From Agathobacter sp. (GTDB lineage: Bacteria > Bacillota_A > Clostridia > Lachnospirales > Lachnospiraceae): a DNA stretch of 7,793 bases. Each line of letters begins with the position of its first letter. The stretch's first letter is position 1. The DNA is taken from positions 1-7,793 of the forward strand of contig JAGBEZ010000130.1 of the NCBI GenBank assembly GCA_017936725.1, given 5' to 3'. The notes beneath the pieces are model-generated. The model was not told the DNA's origin. It saw only the letters and a list, made by a program, of their open reading frames with translations, and ran no database searches. Shown here one piece after another: positions 1 through 6,225 of the stretch. A program made the translations under genes and the position numbers.

Positions 1-7
1 AAACGAA

Positions 8-1309
8 ATGAGTTTAGTTATGAAAAAAAAGGAAGTAAACAAACGCCCACTCCGTTGGGACAAGCTGGATAACACAGCACTTATTTTTCCTGTAGTCGCA
101 GGAGAAGGTATGACGAATACCTATCGTATTAGTGTGGAACTTCACGAGGAAATTCAGCCAGAGCTTTTGCAAAAGGCTCTGGATATTGTGTTGCCAAAAT
201 TTAATGTGTTTAACGTACGTCTTCGTATGGGTGTGTTTTGGTATTATTTTGAGGAAAATAACAAACCAGCGCCTCGTGTAAACGAGGAGGAACTTTTCCC
301 ATGTCGCTTTATTAAACCAAATAAGAATAATAGCTATTTGTTTCACGTTTCGTATTACAAACGCCGTATCAATTTGGAGGTATTCCATGTACTAACCGAT
401 GGTATGGGCGGTATGACTTTCCTAAAAGAACTCGTCTACCAGTATCTTCGTTTGGCGCATGAAGAGCTTCGTGAAATAAAAGATGATAAACTTTGTGATG
501 ATACTTCATTAAATGCAGAAGACAGCTTTGAAAAAAACTATAAAAAGAATTCGAAAAAGGGTTACCTGATGAAAAAGGCATATCTGATTCATCAGAAAAA
601 GCTGCCTAAGGGAGAATTCGGCGTGATGCATGGTCTTATCAATATTCCAGAGCTGAAGGCCGTTACCAAGAAATATGGCGTTTCTATCAACGAGTATCTA
701 GTAGGAACCTTCGCCTGGGCAACCTATGTCCAGTGCCTACATAAATCACCATCAAAGAACCCAATTCGTATTGCTGTTCCAGTAAACTTACGTCCTTACT
801 TTAATTCCAATACGACGAAAAATTTCTTTGCCATGGTAGGCGCAGAATTTCATCCAAAGGAAGAAAATTATACCTTTGAAGAGGTTTTGCAAATCATACA
901 AAAGAGTTTAAAGGAGCAGATTACGAAAGAAAACTTGGAAAGTCAGTTTTCGGTAAGTGTATCGAATCAGAAAAATTTGTTTTTACGTATGGTTCCTCTG
1001 ATGATAAAAAACTTAGTTATGCGTTATGTATATAATCGTTCTGCGGTAGCATATACTTCGACCATCACTAATATAGGTTTTGCCCAGTTAGATCCAATCT
1101 ATGAGCCATATGTCAAGAGATTCCGTGCGTTTATCGCAATGTCAAAGGGACAGTCTTTGAAAGGCTGCATAAACTCTTATCAGGATACGCTGGTATTTAA
1201 TTTTACCTCAACATTCTCGGACACATCTGTACAGAAGGAGTTTTTCCGTAAGATTGCGGAGGATGGCGTGACAGTTCAGATTGAAACAAATGGGGTGTAT
1301 TATGAGTAG
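8..1309 (+). CDS. Condensation-fold acyltransferase, alcohol acetyltransferase-like
   Basis: A 433-residue protein of the CoA-dependent acyltransferase / NRPS condensation-domain superfamily, closest in style to alcohol acetyltransferases. Seen: the core motif reads FHVLTDG, with H127, D131 and G132 matching the second His, Asp and Gly of the HHxxxDG active site; the first His is Phe. A late segment STITNIGFAQL (about residue 350) and the C-terminal IETNGVYYE resemble the second half of this fold. The length is right for one two-lobed domain. No signal peptide or membrane helix is visible, so it is probably cytosolic. By family, it would move an acyl group from CoA or a carrier to a hydroxyl or amine; the acceptor is unknown. 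The start is uncertain: ATG 8 and ATG 20 are both possible, neither has a visible ribosome site, and the frame is open to the left edge. Its stop overlaps the next gene, which implies translational coupling. Confidence 0.8.
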   Translation: MSLVMKKKEVNKRPLRWDKLDNTALIFPVVAGEGMTNTYRISVELHEEIQPELLQKALDIVLPKFNVFNVRLRMGVFWYYFEENNKPAPRVNEEELFPCRFIKPNKNNSYLFHVSYYKRRINLEVFHVLTDGMGGMTFLKELVYQYLRLAHEELREIKDDKLCDDTSLNAEDSFEKNYKKNSKKGYLMKKAYLIHQKKLPKGEFGVMHGLINIPELKAVTKKYGVSINEYLVGTFAWATYVQCLHKSPSKNPIRIAVPVNLRPYFNSNTTKNFFAMVGAEFHPKEENYTFEEVLQIIQKSLKEQITKENLESQFSVSVSNQKNLFLRMVPLMIKNLVMRYVYNRSAVAYTSTITNIGFAQLDPIYEPYVKRFRAFIAMSKGQSLKGCINSYQDTLVFNFTSTFSDTSVQKEFFRKIAEDGVTVQIETNGVYYE

Positions 1310-1969
1310 ATGTAAAATGTGCAAGGTAGACATCCTTGACAAACAGACAAATGCCCGCTTTGCAATCATGTGTTAGAGTGGGATGGCAGCGAAAAAGAGA
1401 ATATATATCCAAATGCGCGAGTTGCCAGAAGAAAATACCAGTTCTTAGAGAATCTATTTTTATTTATTTCGATTATCGTATGGGTGGTTTTATTTATCAT
1501 TGATTATACTACGGACCCTGCATTTTTGTGGAGTTTTACAGCAGGACTTTTGATTATCTATGCAAATGTGGTGTTAAGACTCACGATTTTAGGAAAATCG
1601 TCTTATATGGCAAAAATTGTTTGGACGATTATTATAGGTATGGCTTTTCTCATTGAGGCAGATTTGCTTACAGGAAATCATGGCTGGGGAGTAAACTTTG
1701 CGATGCCAACTGCAATTTTGCTTTGGGATATTGCGCTGATTATCCTGATGCTTTTTATCAATCGAAAGCATTGGTATAGCTATATCATAGACCAGCTTAC
1801 GGCACTTGTGGCATGCGCAGTGGTCTGCGCTCTGATGCTTCTTAATATCATCACTTTCCCATATTATGCGATAGGTGTGATGGTATTTACCTTCCTGATG
1901 TTTGCAGGGACAATTATTATCGGAGATCGCAAGGCGAGAGAGGAGTTAAAGCGCAGATTCCATATATAA
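1302..1969 (+). CDS. Zinc-ribbon six-helix membrane protein (DUF6320-like), frameshifted
   Basis: The gene begins at ATG 1302, overlapping the upstream stop by 8 bases, and reads MSRCKMCKVDILDK before ending early at TAG 1374-1376. The rest lies in another frame: DKCPLCNHVLEWDG from 1346, then open to the stop at 1967-1969. Restoring one base gives a 222-residue protein with zinc ligands C4-x2-C7 and C18-x2-C21 and six hydrophobic helices near residues 52-69, 76-94, 105-123, 133-153, 163-184 and 190-207, ending in a basic tail. This plan fits the DUF6320 family, whose function is unknown to me. The downstream frame alone could start at GTG 1370 by reinitiation, giving 199 residues with all helices but no zinc ribbon. 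The long part is undamaged, so this is either a recent mutation or a sequence error. Its position between an acyltransferase and an esterase suggests a membrane anchor or partner for them, which is inference. Confidence 0.75.
1338..1354 (+). other. One-base deletion site (frameshift) in the zinc ribbon
   Basis: The frame from ATG 1302 must change to the frame of TGC 1352 somewhere after the TGA at 1337-1339 of the second frame. The distance 1302 to 1352 is 50 bases, one short of a multiple of three. Two AAA runs, 1341-1343 and 1349-1351, are natural places for one lost A. Restoring it in the first run gives D-K-T-D-K-C-P-L-C; in the second, D-K-Q-T-K-C-P-L-C. Both join the two CxxC halves. 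No X-XXY-YYZ slippery heptamer is present, so programmed -1 shifting is not favoured. Confidence 0.75.
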
Positions 1970-2018
1970 TGTTAGTCGGGAATGTTTTATTTGTGATATA
2001 GGAAATAAATCAAGAAAT

Positions 2019-3002
2019 ATGAAATCAGAAAATAGAAATAAGAAAAAACAAGAAATCGAAGAATTTGCTGGTTTTGTGCAGGAAGAAAGCAGTCCTGCTG
2101 GAAAGTTTTTGGCAGATTTGATTTATAGTTTTACCAACGATTTTGAACTCGGAAAACTTGTAAAGTCAGGTGAAATTCGAAAAAAAATAGTAAATGTGGA
2201 GCCAGAATGGAAAGTGCCGGATGGCTACAATATGACACATTTTGATATGGAGAATTTTTCGATGAAACTCCTTACTAAAACTGAAAATCCACGCTTGGAT
2301 AAAGTGATTTTACAGCTTCATGGTGGCGGATATGTAGCAAAGATTAAAAATAGTTACTATAACATGGCAACGTATTATTCCGAGGCAGGAGATGGGCTAT
2401 CTGTTTTAAGCCCAGATTACCGTGTGGCGCCAGAGGACCCATATCCAGCGGCGTTAGAAGATGCATTGGATAGTTATCAGTGGCTTTTGGATAGAGGATG
2501 GAAAGGGGAACAGATTATTGTCGTAGGAGATTCTGCCGGAGGTGGTCTTGCGATGGCACTTACCATGTATCTTCGAGACCATAATATGCCACTTCCATGT
2601 GGTATCGTAGCTATGTCACCTTGGACGGATGTGACAGCAAGTGGAGAATCTTATACATTAAACTACGAACTTGATCCACTATTTGGAAATAGCAAAGAAA
2701 CCATGATTTACGAGAATGACTATGCAGGGGACCATGATAAGAAGGACCCATATATTTCTCCTATTTATGGGAATTTCCGTCAGTTTCCACCAATGCTCAT
2801 TCAGGTTGGCTCTACAGAAATGCTGTTAAGTGATTCTATCACGGCAGCAAGTATGGCGGATACCGTAGGAGTAGACGTACGCTTGAGTATTTACGACGAT
2901 ATGTTCCATGTGTTCCAGATGGCTGGAAAACGTTTTCCAGAGGCAAAGAAGGCATGGGAAGAGGTGGAGCAATTCCTGCAACTTTTGTTAAATGCTTTAT
3001 AG
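2019..3002 (+). CDS. Alpha/beta hydrolase, hormone-sensitive-lipase family esterase
   Basis: A 327-residue carboxylester hydrolase of the bacterial HSL (acetyl esterase/lipase) group. Seen: oxyanion-hole motif HGGGY at 101-105; SPDYRVAPEDPYPAALED at 131-148, the usual strand and loop of this family; nucleophile elbow GDSAGG with Ser172; and MFHVF with His297 as catalytic base. The acid is probably Glu267 in VGSTEMLLSD, where many relatives have Asp-x-Leu. Residues 1-60 form a charged N-terminal cap region with no signal peptide, so the enzyme is likely cytosolic. It should cleave short or medium acyl esters; the real substrate is unknown. It follows the membrane protein by 49 bases with no convincing promoter or terminator between, so it is probably the last gene of the operon. 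ATG 2019 has only a weak ribosome site (GGAA at 2001 is too distant), but there is no better start. Confidence 0.88.
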   Translation: MKSENRNKKKQEIEEFAGFVQEESSPAGKFLADLIYSFTNDFELGKLVKSGEIRKKIVNVEPEWKVPDGYNMTHFDMENFSMKLLTKTENPRLDKVILQLHGGGYVAKIKNSYYNMATYYSEAGDGLSVLSPDYRVAPEDPYPAALEDALDSYQWLLDRGWKGEQIIVVGDSAGGGLAMALTMYLRDHNMPLPCGIVAMSPWTDVTASGESYTLNYELDPLFGNSKETMIYENDYAGDHDKKDPYISPIYGNFRQFPPMLIQVGSTEMLLSDSITAASMADTVGVDVRLSIYDDMFHVFQMAGKRFPEAKKAWEEVEQFLQLLLNAL

Positions 3003-3062
3003 TTGTAGAGCAAGTTCATTTCACATAGTTTAATTGGACATGTATATTTATCCAGGTAAAGT

Positions 3063-3119
3063 AAAAATCAAGCATGTTGATGTCATTATCTTGATGTCAA
3101 CATGCTTGATTTTTTATTT
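3063..3119. terminator. Strong bidirectional terminator between esterase gene and htpG
   Basis: A perfect 18-bp inverted repeat (3063-3080 with 3097-3114) extends inward by two G-U and three Watson-Crick pairs to leave a six-base loop (3086-3091). Right of it is TTTTTATTTT on the + strand. The A-rich left flank gives a T run on the minus strand. It can therefore end both convergent transcripts. Confidence 0.88.
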
Positions 3120-3132
3120 TGTTAAATTTTAG

Positions 3133-3167
3133 GCATGTTCGATTGTGCTTCTTTTGTTTAAACATGC
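3133..3167. repeat. Small inverted repeat GCATGTT / AACATGC
   Basis: Seven-base arms at 3133-3139 and 3161-3167 with a 21-base loop lie just past the htpG stop. The same GCATGTT core also lies inside both arms of the neighbouring terminator (3072-3078 and 3099-3105). No T run follows on either strand, so it is not a terminator by itself. Confidence 0.4.
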
Positions 3168-3181
3168 TTTTGCGTGAATTC

Positions 3182-5149
3182 CTATTTCGTCAGTAGCAAC
3201 ATAATATCGTTAGAACGTTTTACAAATTTAGCCATTGCCTCTGTAGAAAGTGGCTGGTTGCTAAGAAGTGCTAAATCGTAAAGCTGTTCTGCAAACATAG
3301 GCACATGTTCACTGTCTTTGTTTTCTAAAATATACTGAACTAATGCGTTGTTTGCATTTAAAGTGAGTGTTTGGTCAGCAGCAAACATGTTCATATCCAT
3401 GCCGCCCATACCCTGCATAGCGTACATCTTCATCATATCCTGCATACGACGTCCTTCTTCAGAAAGTGTAATCACAGAAGCGATGCCATCATTCTTAAGC
3501 TTTTCTACTTTTACAGTAAGTTTGTCGTTGTTTAAAGCACTCTTGAATACTTCAGAGAGAGTAGCAGTGCATTCTGTTAAATCTTCCCCAGATTCCTCTT
3601 TCAAAGAGTCCGTAAGGTCCGCGTCAATACGCATGAAACGGTAGTTTTCGTTTCTCATTTCAAGCTGAGAAATGAATGAAGTATCAATGTTATGGTTTAA
3701 GATAACAGCATTCATACCCTGTTCTTGGAAGAGGGTGATGTACTGTCCCTGCTGGTTTATGTCTGTTACATAGTAAACGGTTTTTCTGTCATCTTTCATT
3801 TCGTCGTTGGAAACATCTACATCCACATCATCTGCTACGACTTCTGCGTCAACAGTGTTACCGTTTTCATCTACGGCTGTTTCAGAAGCATCCTTGGCAA
3901 CGGGTGCAAGTAGCTCTGGTAGAGTCTGATATTTGTTGTTGATGTCCTTAAAAAGGATATAGTCATTCATCTTGTCGCAGAATTTTTCGTCCTTCAAGCA
4001 GCCAAATTTAATAAACGGACTGATATCATCCCAGTATTTCTCATAGGATTCTTTTTCTGTTTTACACATACCGATGAGCTTGTCCGCAACTTTTTTGGTA
4101 ATGTATTCGGAAATTTTCTTTACAAAGCCGTCGTTCTGCAATGCACTACGAGATACGTTGAGTGGTAAATCAGGACAATCGATAACACCCTTTAACAACA
4201 TGAGGAATTCTGGAATGACTTCTTTGATGTTGTCAGCGATAAATACCTGATTGTTATAAAGCTTGATGGTTCCTTCAATGGAATCGTATTCGGTATTGAT
4301 CTTAGGGAAGTAGAGGATACCCTTTAAGTTAAATGGATAGTCCATGTTTAAATGAATCCAGAAGAGTGGCTCTTTGTAATCATAGAATACATGACGGTAA
4401 AATTCCTTGTATTCTTCTTCTGTACAATCTTTAGGATTCTTAGCCCAGAGAGGGTGGATATCGTTGAGTGCTACTGGAGCAATGATATTTCCTTCATCGT
4501 CTTTCTTAGGTTCTTCGTTAGCTTTTGAAAGATAGATTTCCGTTGGCATGAAAGAGCAGTACTTCTGAATAACTTCTCTTGCACGGTATTCGTTTGCAAA
4601 TTCGAGGCTGTCTTCATTTAAGTATAATGTGATTTCTGTACCGATGGTAGTTTTGTCGCCATCAGCCATGTCGTATTCGGTACCGCCATCACAGGACCAG
4701 TGAACGGCAGTAGCACCTTCCTGGTAAGAAAGGGTGTCGATGGTTACTTCATCTGCTACCATGAATGCAGAGTAGAAGCCGAGACCAAAGTGACCGATAA
4801 TCTGATCATCGTTTGATTTGTCTTTGTATTTTTCGATAAAGTCTGTGGCGCCAGAGAACGCAATCTTTGTGATGTATTCTTCCACCTCATCTGCAGTCAT
4901 ACCGAGACCATTATCGATAAATTTAATAGTCTTGTCTTCTGGGTTTACAATTACTTCGATTTTTGCCTTATAGTCAGCTGGGAGAGAGTATTCGCCCATC
5001 ATGTCAAGTTTTCTAAGTTTTGTGATAGCGTCGCAACCGTTCGAAATCAGTTCGCGGTAAAAAATGTCGTGGTCAGAATATAACCATTTTTTGATAATAG
5101 GAAATAGGTTTTCGCTGTCGATAGACAGGCTACCATGTTTGTTTGCCAT
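3182..5149 (-). CDS. htpG: HtpG, Hsp90-family molecular chaperone
   Basis: Hsp90, the cytosolic ATP-driven homodimeric chaperone that helps late folding and stress protection of client proteins. With the start used here it has 655 residues, slightly longer than the roughly 625 of E. coli and Bacillus. N-terminal GHKL ATPase domain: RELISNGCDA with E33, N37 and D40; DNGLGMT with D79, G81 and G83; GHFGLGFYSAF at 119-129. The middle domain carries LPLNVSRSALQ with R334, matching the catalytic Arg that contacts ATP phosphate. An acidic insert fills about residues 420-454, and a Met-rich stretch (nine Met in 20 residues, about 569-588) precedes the C-terminal dimerisation region. A start at 5170 would place the ribosome site AAGGAG inside the coding region, so ATG 5149 (MANKHGSL) is preferred. 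The gene stands alone, convergent with the esterase operon, and carries a perfect CIRCE operator upstream. Confidence 0.97.
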   Translation of the reverse strand: MANKHGSLSIDSENLFPIIKKWLYSDHDIFYRELISNGCDAITKLRKLDMMGEYSLPADYKAKIEVIVNPEDKTIKFIDNGLGMTADEVEEYITKIAFSGATDFIEKYKDKSNDDQIIGHFGLGFYSAFMVADEVTIDTLSYQEGATAVHWSCDGGTEYDMADGDKTTIGTEITLYLNEDSLEFANEYRAREVIQKYCSFMPTEIYLSKANEEPKKDDEGNIIAPVALNDIHPLWAKNPKDCTEEEYKEFYRHVFYDYKEPLFWIHLNMDYPFNLKGILYFPKINTEYDSIEGTIKLYNNQVFIADNIKEVIPEFLMLLKGVIDCPDLPLNVSRSALQNDGFVKKISEYITKKVADKLIGMCKTEKESYEKYWDDISPFIKFGCLKDEKFCDKMNDYILFKDINNKYQTLPELLAPVAKDASETAVDENGNTVDAEVVADDVDVDVSNDEMKDDRKTVYYVTDINQQGQYITLFQEQGMNAVILNHNIDTSFISQLEMRNENYRFMRIDADLTDSLKEESGEDLTECTATLSEVFKSALNNDKLTVKVEKLKNDGIASVITLSEEGRRMQDMMKMYAMQGMGGMDMNMFAADQTLTLNANNALVQYILENKDSEHVPMFAEQLYDLALLSNQPLSTEAMAKFVKRSNDIMLLLTK

Positions 5150-5159
5150 AATTGTAGTA

Positions 5160-5165
5160 CTCCTT
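5160..5165 (-). promoter_or_regulatory. Ribosome binding site that decides the htpG start
   Basis: AAGGAG on the minus strand, ten bases before ATG 5149. It overlaps codons 2-4 of the longer reading from 5170, which argues against that longer start. Confidence 0.75.
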
Positions 5166-5190
5166 TTCATTGTATATTGATTTTCTGTGC

Positions 5191-5216
5191 ATACACCTTT
5201 TGCGTGTATAGACGCA
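5191..5216 (-). other. Two mutually exclusive small hairpins in the htpG leader
   Basis: On the minus strand TGCGT/ACGCA (5212-5216 with 5201-5205) and ATACAC/GTGTAT (5204-5209 with 5191-5196) share bases, so only one can form at a time. Both lie in the predicted untranslated leader, about 40 to 65 bases before the start, and do not cover the ribosome site. The stems are short and may be chance. Confidence 0.25.
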
Positions 5217-5238
5217 GCAAATTTACCATCTGAAAAAG

Positions 5239-5267
5239 ATGATAGCCCTACTTAAAATAAAAGTCAA
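5239..5267 (-). promoter_or_regulatory. Promoter of htpG
   Basis: Minus-strand TTGACT (5262-5267) and TATCAT (5239-5244) with an exact 17-base gap give a good sigma-A promoter. Transcription would start near 5232, leaving a leader of about 83 bases. The CIRCE operator ends seven bases upstream of the -35 box. Confidence 0.7.
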
Positions 5268-5274
5268 TAGGAAA

Positions 5275-5301
5275 TTAGCACTCTTTATCCACGAGTGCTA
5301 A
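5275..5301. promoter_or_regulatory. CIRCE operator, HrcA repressor binding site
   Basis: TTAGCACTC (5275-5283), nine bases, then GAGTGCTAA (5293-5301): a perfect match to the CIRCE consensus in both half-sites. HrcA is known to repress chaperone genes through this element until heat or misfolded protein titrates GroEL away. Here the nearest promoter is that of htpG, immediately downstream on the minus strand. The divergent lipoprotein promoter is about 70 bases away and less likely to be affected. Confidence 0.95.
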
Positions 5302-5370
5302 CAAAACGCAAAAAACCCAGTAAAATCAAGGATTCACAAAAATCTTAAAAGTTTATAAACTCATCCTTAG

Positions 5371-5399
5371 TAGACAAGAATCTGCATTTATGATAAGAT
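5371..5399 (+). promoter_or_regulatory. Possible promoter of the lipoprotein gene
   Basis: TAGACA (5371-5376, five of six bases of the -35 consensus), 17 bases, then TAAGAT (5394-5399, four of six of the -10). This would start transcription near 5406, just ahead of the ribosome site. The -10 box is weak. Confidence 0.45.
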
Positions 5400-5429
5400 A
5401 ATTGATAGTTGAATACAGTAGGAGGACAT

Positions 5430-6062
5430 ATGAAGAAATATAAAAGAAAAGGACTTTTACTTCTTTTGGCGGGGACAATGCTCTTAAGTTGTATCGCTTG
5501 TGGAAGTAATAAAACAGGAAATACAGAAAACAATAAAGAAACCGAAGTGGAGAAAAAAGTAGAAATCGCCGATGCGAATGATATTTTAGAAAAGGTGTGG
5601 GATACCTATGAAGCAGAAGATACCGATGGAAATATGTATAATGACAGATTTTCCATTTTAGGCGGACACTTTAAATCTGCCCGTGTGAATAAGCCGGCAA
5701 AGTATGATTTAACAAAGGCAAGTGATTTAGAGATTATGTACTGTGTTCCACAGGATGTGATTCCAATGTTAGATGATGCAGCTACTATGGTGCATTTGAT
5801 GCGGGCGAGCACGTTTACAGCAGGTGCATACCATGTGACAGACGTATCAAATGTAAAGAGTGTTGTAGAGGGAATTAAAACGAAGACCCTTGGAAATCAG
5901 TGGTTGGGTGGCTTCCCGGACAGACATATCATTGCAGTGATTGATGAGCAATATGTTGTGGCTGCTTTTGGAGACGAAAAAGTAATCGAGAATTTTGAAC
6001 AGGCGCTGAAAGAAGTATTTGGAAAACAGGCTGTCGTGGAGGTAAAGGAAGCGATACGCTAG
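5430..6062 (+). CDS. Secreted lipoprotein of unknown function
   Basis: A 210-residue protein with a lipoprotein signal peptide: basic MKKYKRKG, a Leu-rich core, then LLSCIACGSN. Cys21 (after LLS) or Cys24 (after CIA) would be lipidated, anchoring it on the outer face of the membrane. A Ser/Thr/Asn/Glu/Lys-rich linker covers about residues 25-45, followed by a soluble domain of about 165 residues. The later half (VHLMRASTFTAGAYHVTDVSNVK, then IIAVIDEQYVVAAFGDEKVIENFEQAL) alternates strands and helices in a way that recalls small Clostridia lipoprotein domains such as DUF4358; that is a weak resemblance, not an identification. ATG 5430 is chosen because AGGAGG (5420-5425) lies just before it; a TTG start at 5409 would swallow this site. 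The Na/phosphate transporter lies 163 bases downstream on the same strand, but it has its own promoter, so a functional link is uncertain. Confidence 0.85.
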   Translation: MKKYKRKGLLLLLAGTMLLSCIACGSNKTGNTENNKETEVEKKVEIADANDILEKVWDTYEAEDTDGNMYNDRFSILGGHFKSARVNKPAKYDLTKASDLEIMYCVPQDVIPMLDDAATMVHLMRASTFTAGAYHVTDVSNVKSVVEGIKTKTLGNQWLGGFPDRHIIAVIDEQYVVAAFGDEKVIENFEQALKEVFGKQAVVEVKEAIR

Positions 6063-6108
6063 GAGGAAGGAATCCCACAAGAGAAACGATAAGAGCCAGA
6101 AAAACTTC

Positions 6109-6136
6109 TTGAAAAAAATCCAATTAGAGTTATAAT
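6109..6136 (+). promoter_or_regulatory. Strong promoter of the Na/phosphate transporter gene
   Basis: TTGAAA (6109-6114), 16 bases, then a perfect TATAAT (6131-6136). Transcription should start near 6143, giving a leader of about 83 bases that begins directly with the terminator-like hairpin at 6141-6179. Confidence 0.75.
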
Positions 6137-6140
6137 ACGT

Positions 6141-6179
6141 ATAGGTGGAGGCTGTCAAATAGAGAGTCTCCCTATTTTT
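6141..6179 (+). terminator. Terminator-like hairpin in the transporter leader
   Basis: GGAGGCT (6147-6153) pairs with AGTCTCC (6165-6171, one G-U), and ATAG (6141-6144) with CTAT (6172-6175) across a two-base bulge. T5 (6175-6179) follows. It may end lipoprotein transcripts, or act as an attenuator or 5' stabilising stem for the transporter mRNA. The sequence alone does not decide which. Confidence 0.5.
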
Positions 6180-6208
6180 ATGTATAAAAGAAATATCGGG
6201 AATATTTT

Positions 6209-6214
6209 AGGAGG
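6209..6214 (+). promoter_or_regulatory. Ribosome binding site facing two start codons
   Basis: AGGAGG lies 3 bases before ATG 6218 and 11 bases before ATG 6226. Only ATG 6226 opens the transporter frame; ATG 6218 opens an 11-codon reading that stops at 6251-6253. Both spacings are off the optimum. Confidence 0.65.
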
Positions 6215-6225
6215 AATATGACAGG

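Noticed and set aside
14..581. Minus-strand open frames inside the acyltransferase gene
   Set aside because: Low-complexity shadows of a well-supported + strand gene, with no ribosome site.
1337..1354. Programmed -1 frameshift in the DUF6320-like gene
   Set aside because: There is no slippery heptamer and no obvious stimulating stem after it; loss of one A in a short run explains it more simply.
1964..1970. TATAAT at the end of the membrane protein gene as a promoter for the esterase
   Set aside because: No acceptable -35 box lies 16-18 bases upstream; the best TTAAAG is only 13 bases away.
3348..3913. Plus-strand open frames inside htpG
   Set aside because: Antisense shadows of a strongly conserved chaperone gene.
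5150..5170. Longer htpG start at 5170 (MKRSTTI extension)
   Set aside because: The AAGGAG ribosome site lies inside the extension, and MANKHGSL fits the usual Hsp90 beginning.
5409..5429. TTG start for the lipoprotein
   Set aside because: It would place the AGGAGG site inside the gene and put a non-basic leader before an otherwise normal signal peptide.
6061..6071. AGGAGGAAGGA just after the lipoprotein stop as a ribosome site for another gene
   Set aside because: No start codon at usable distance opens a frame of any length; probably chance purine-rich sequence.
5847..6158. Minus-strand open frames across the lipoprotein end and the following gap
   Set aside because: Rich in Phe, Leu, Ser and Tyr with no motif; they are antisense to a real gene and to a good promoter.
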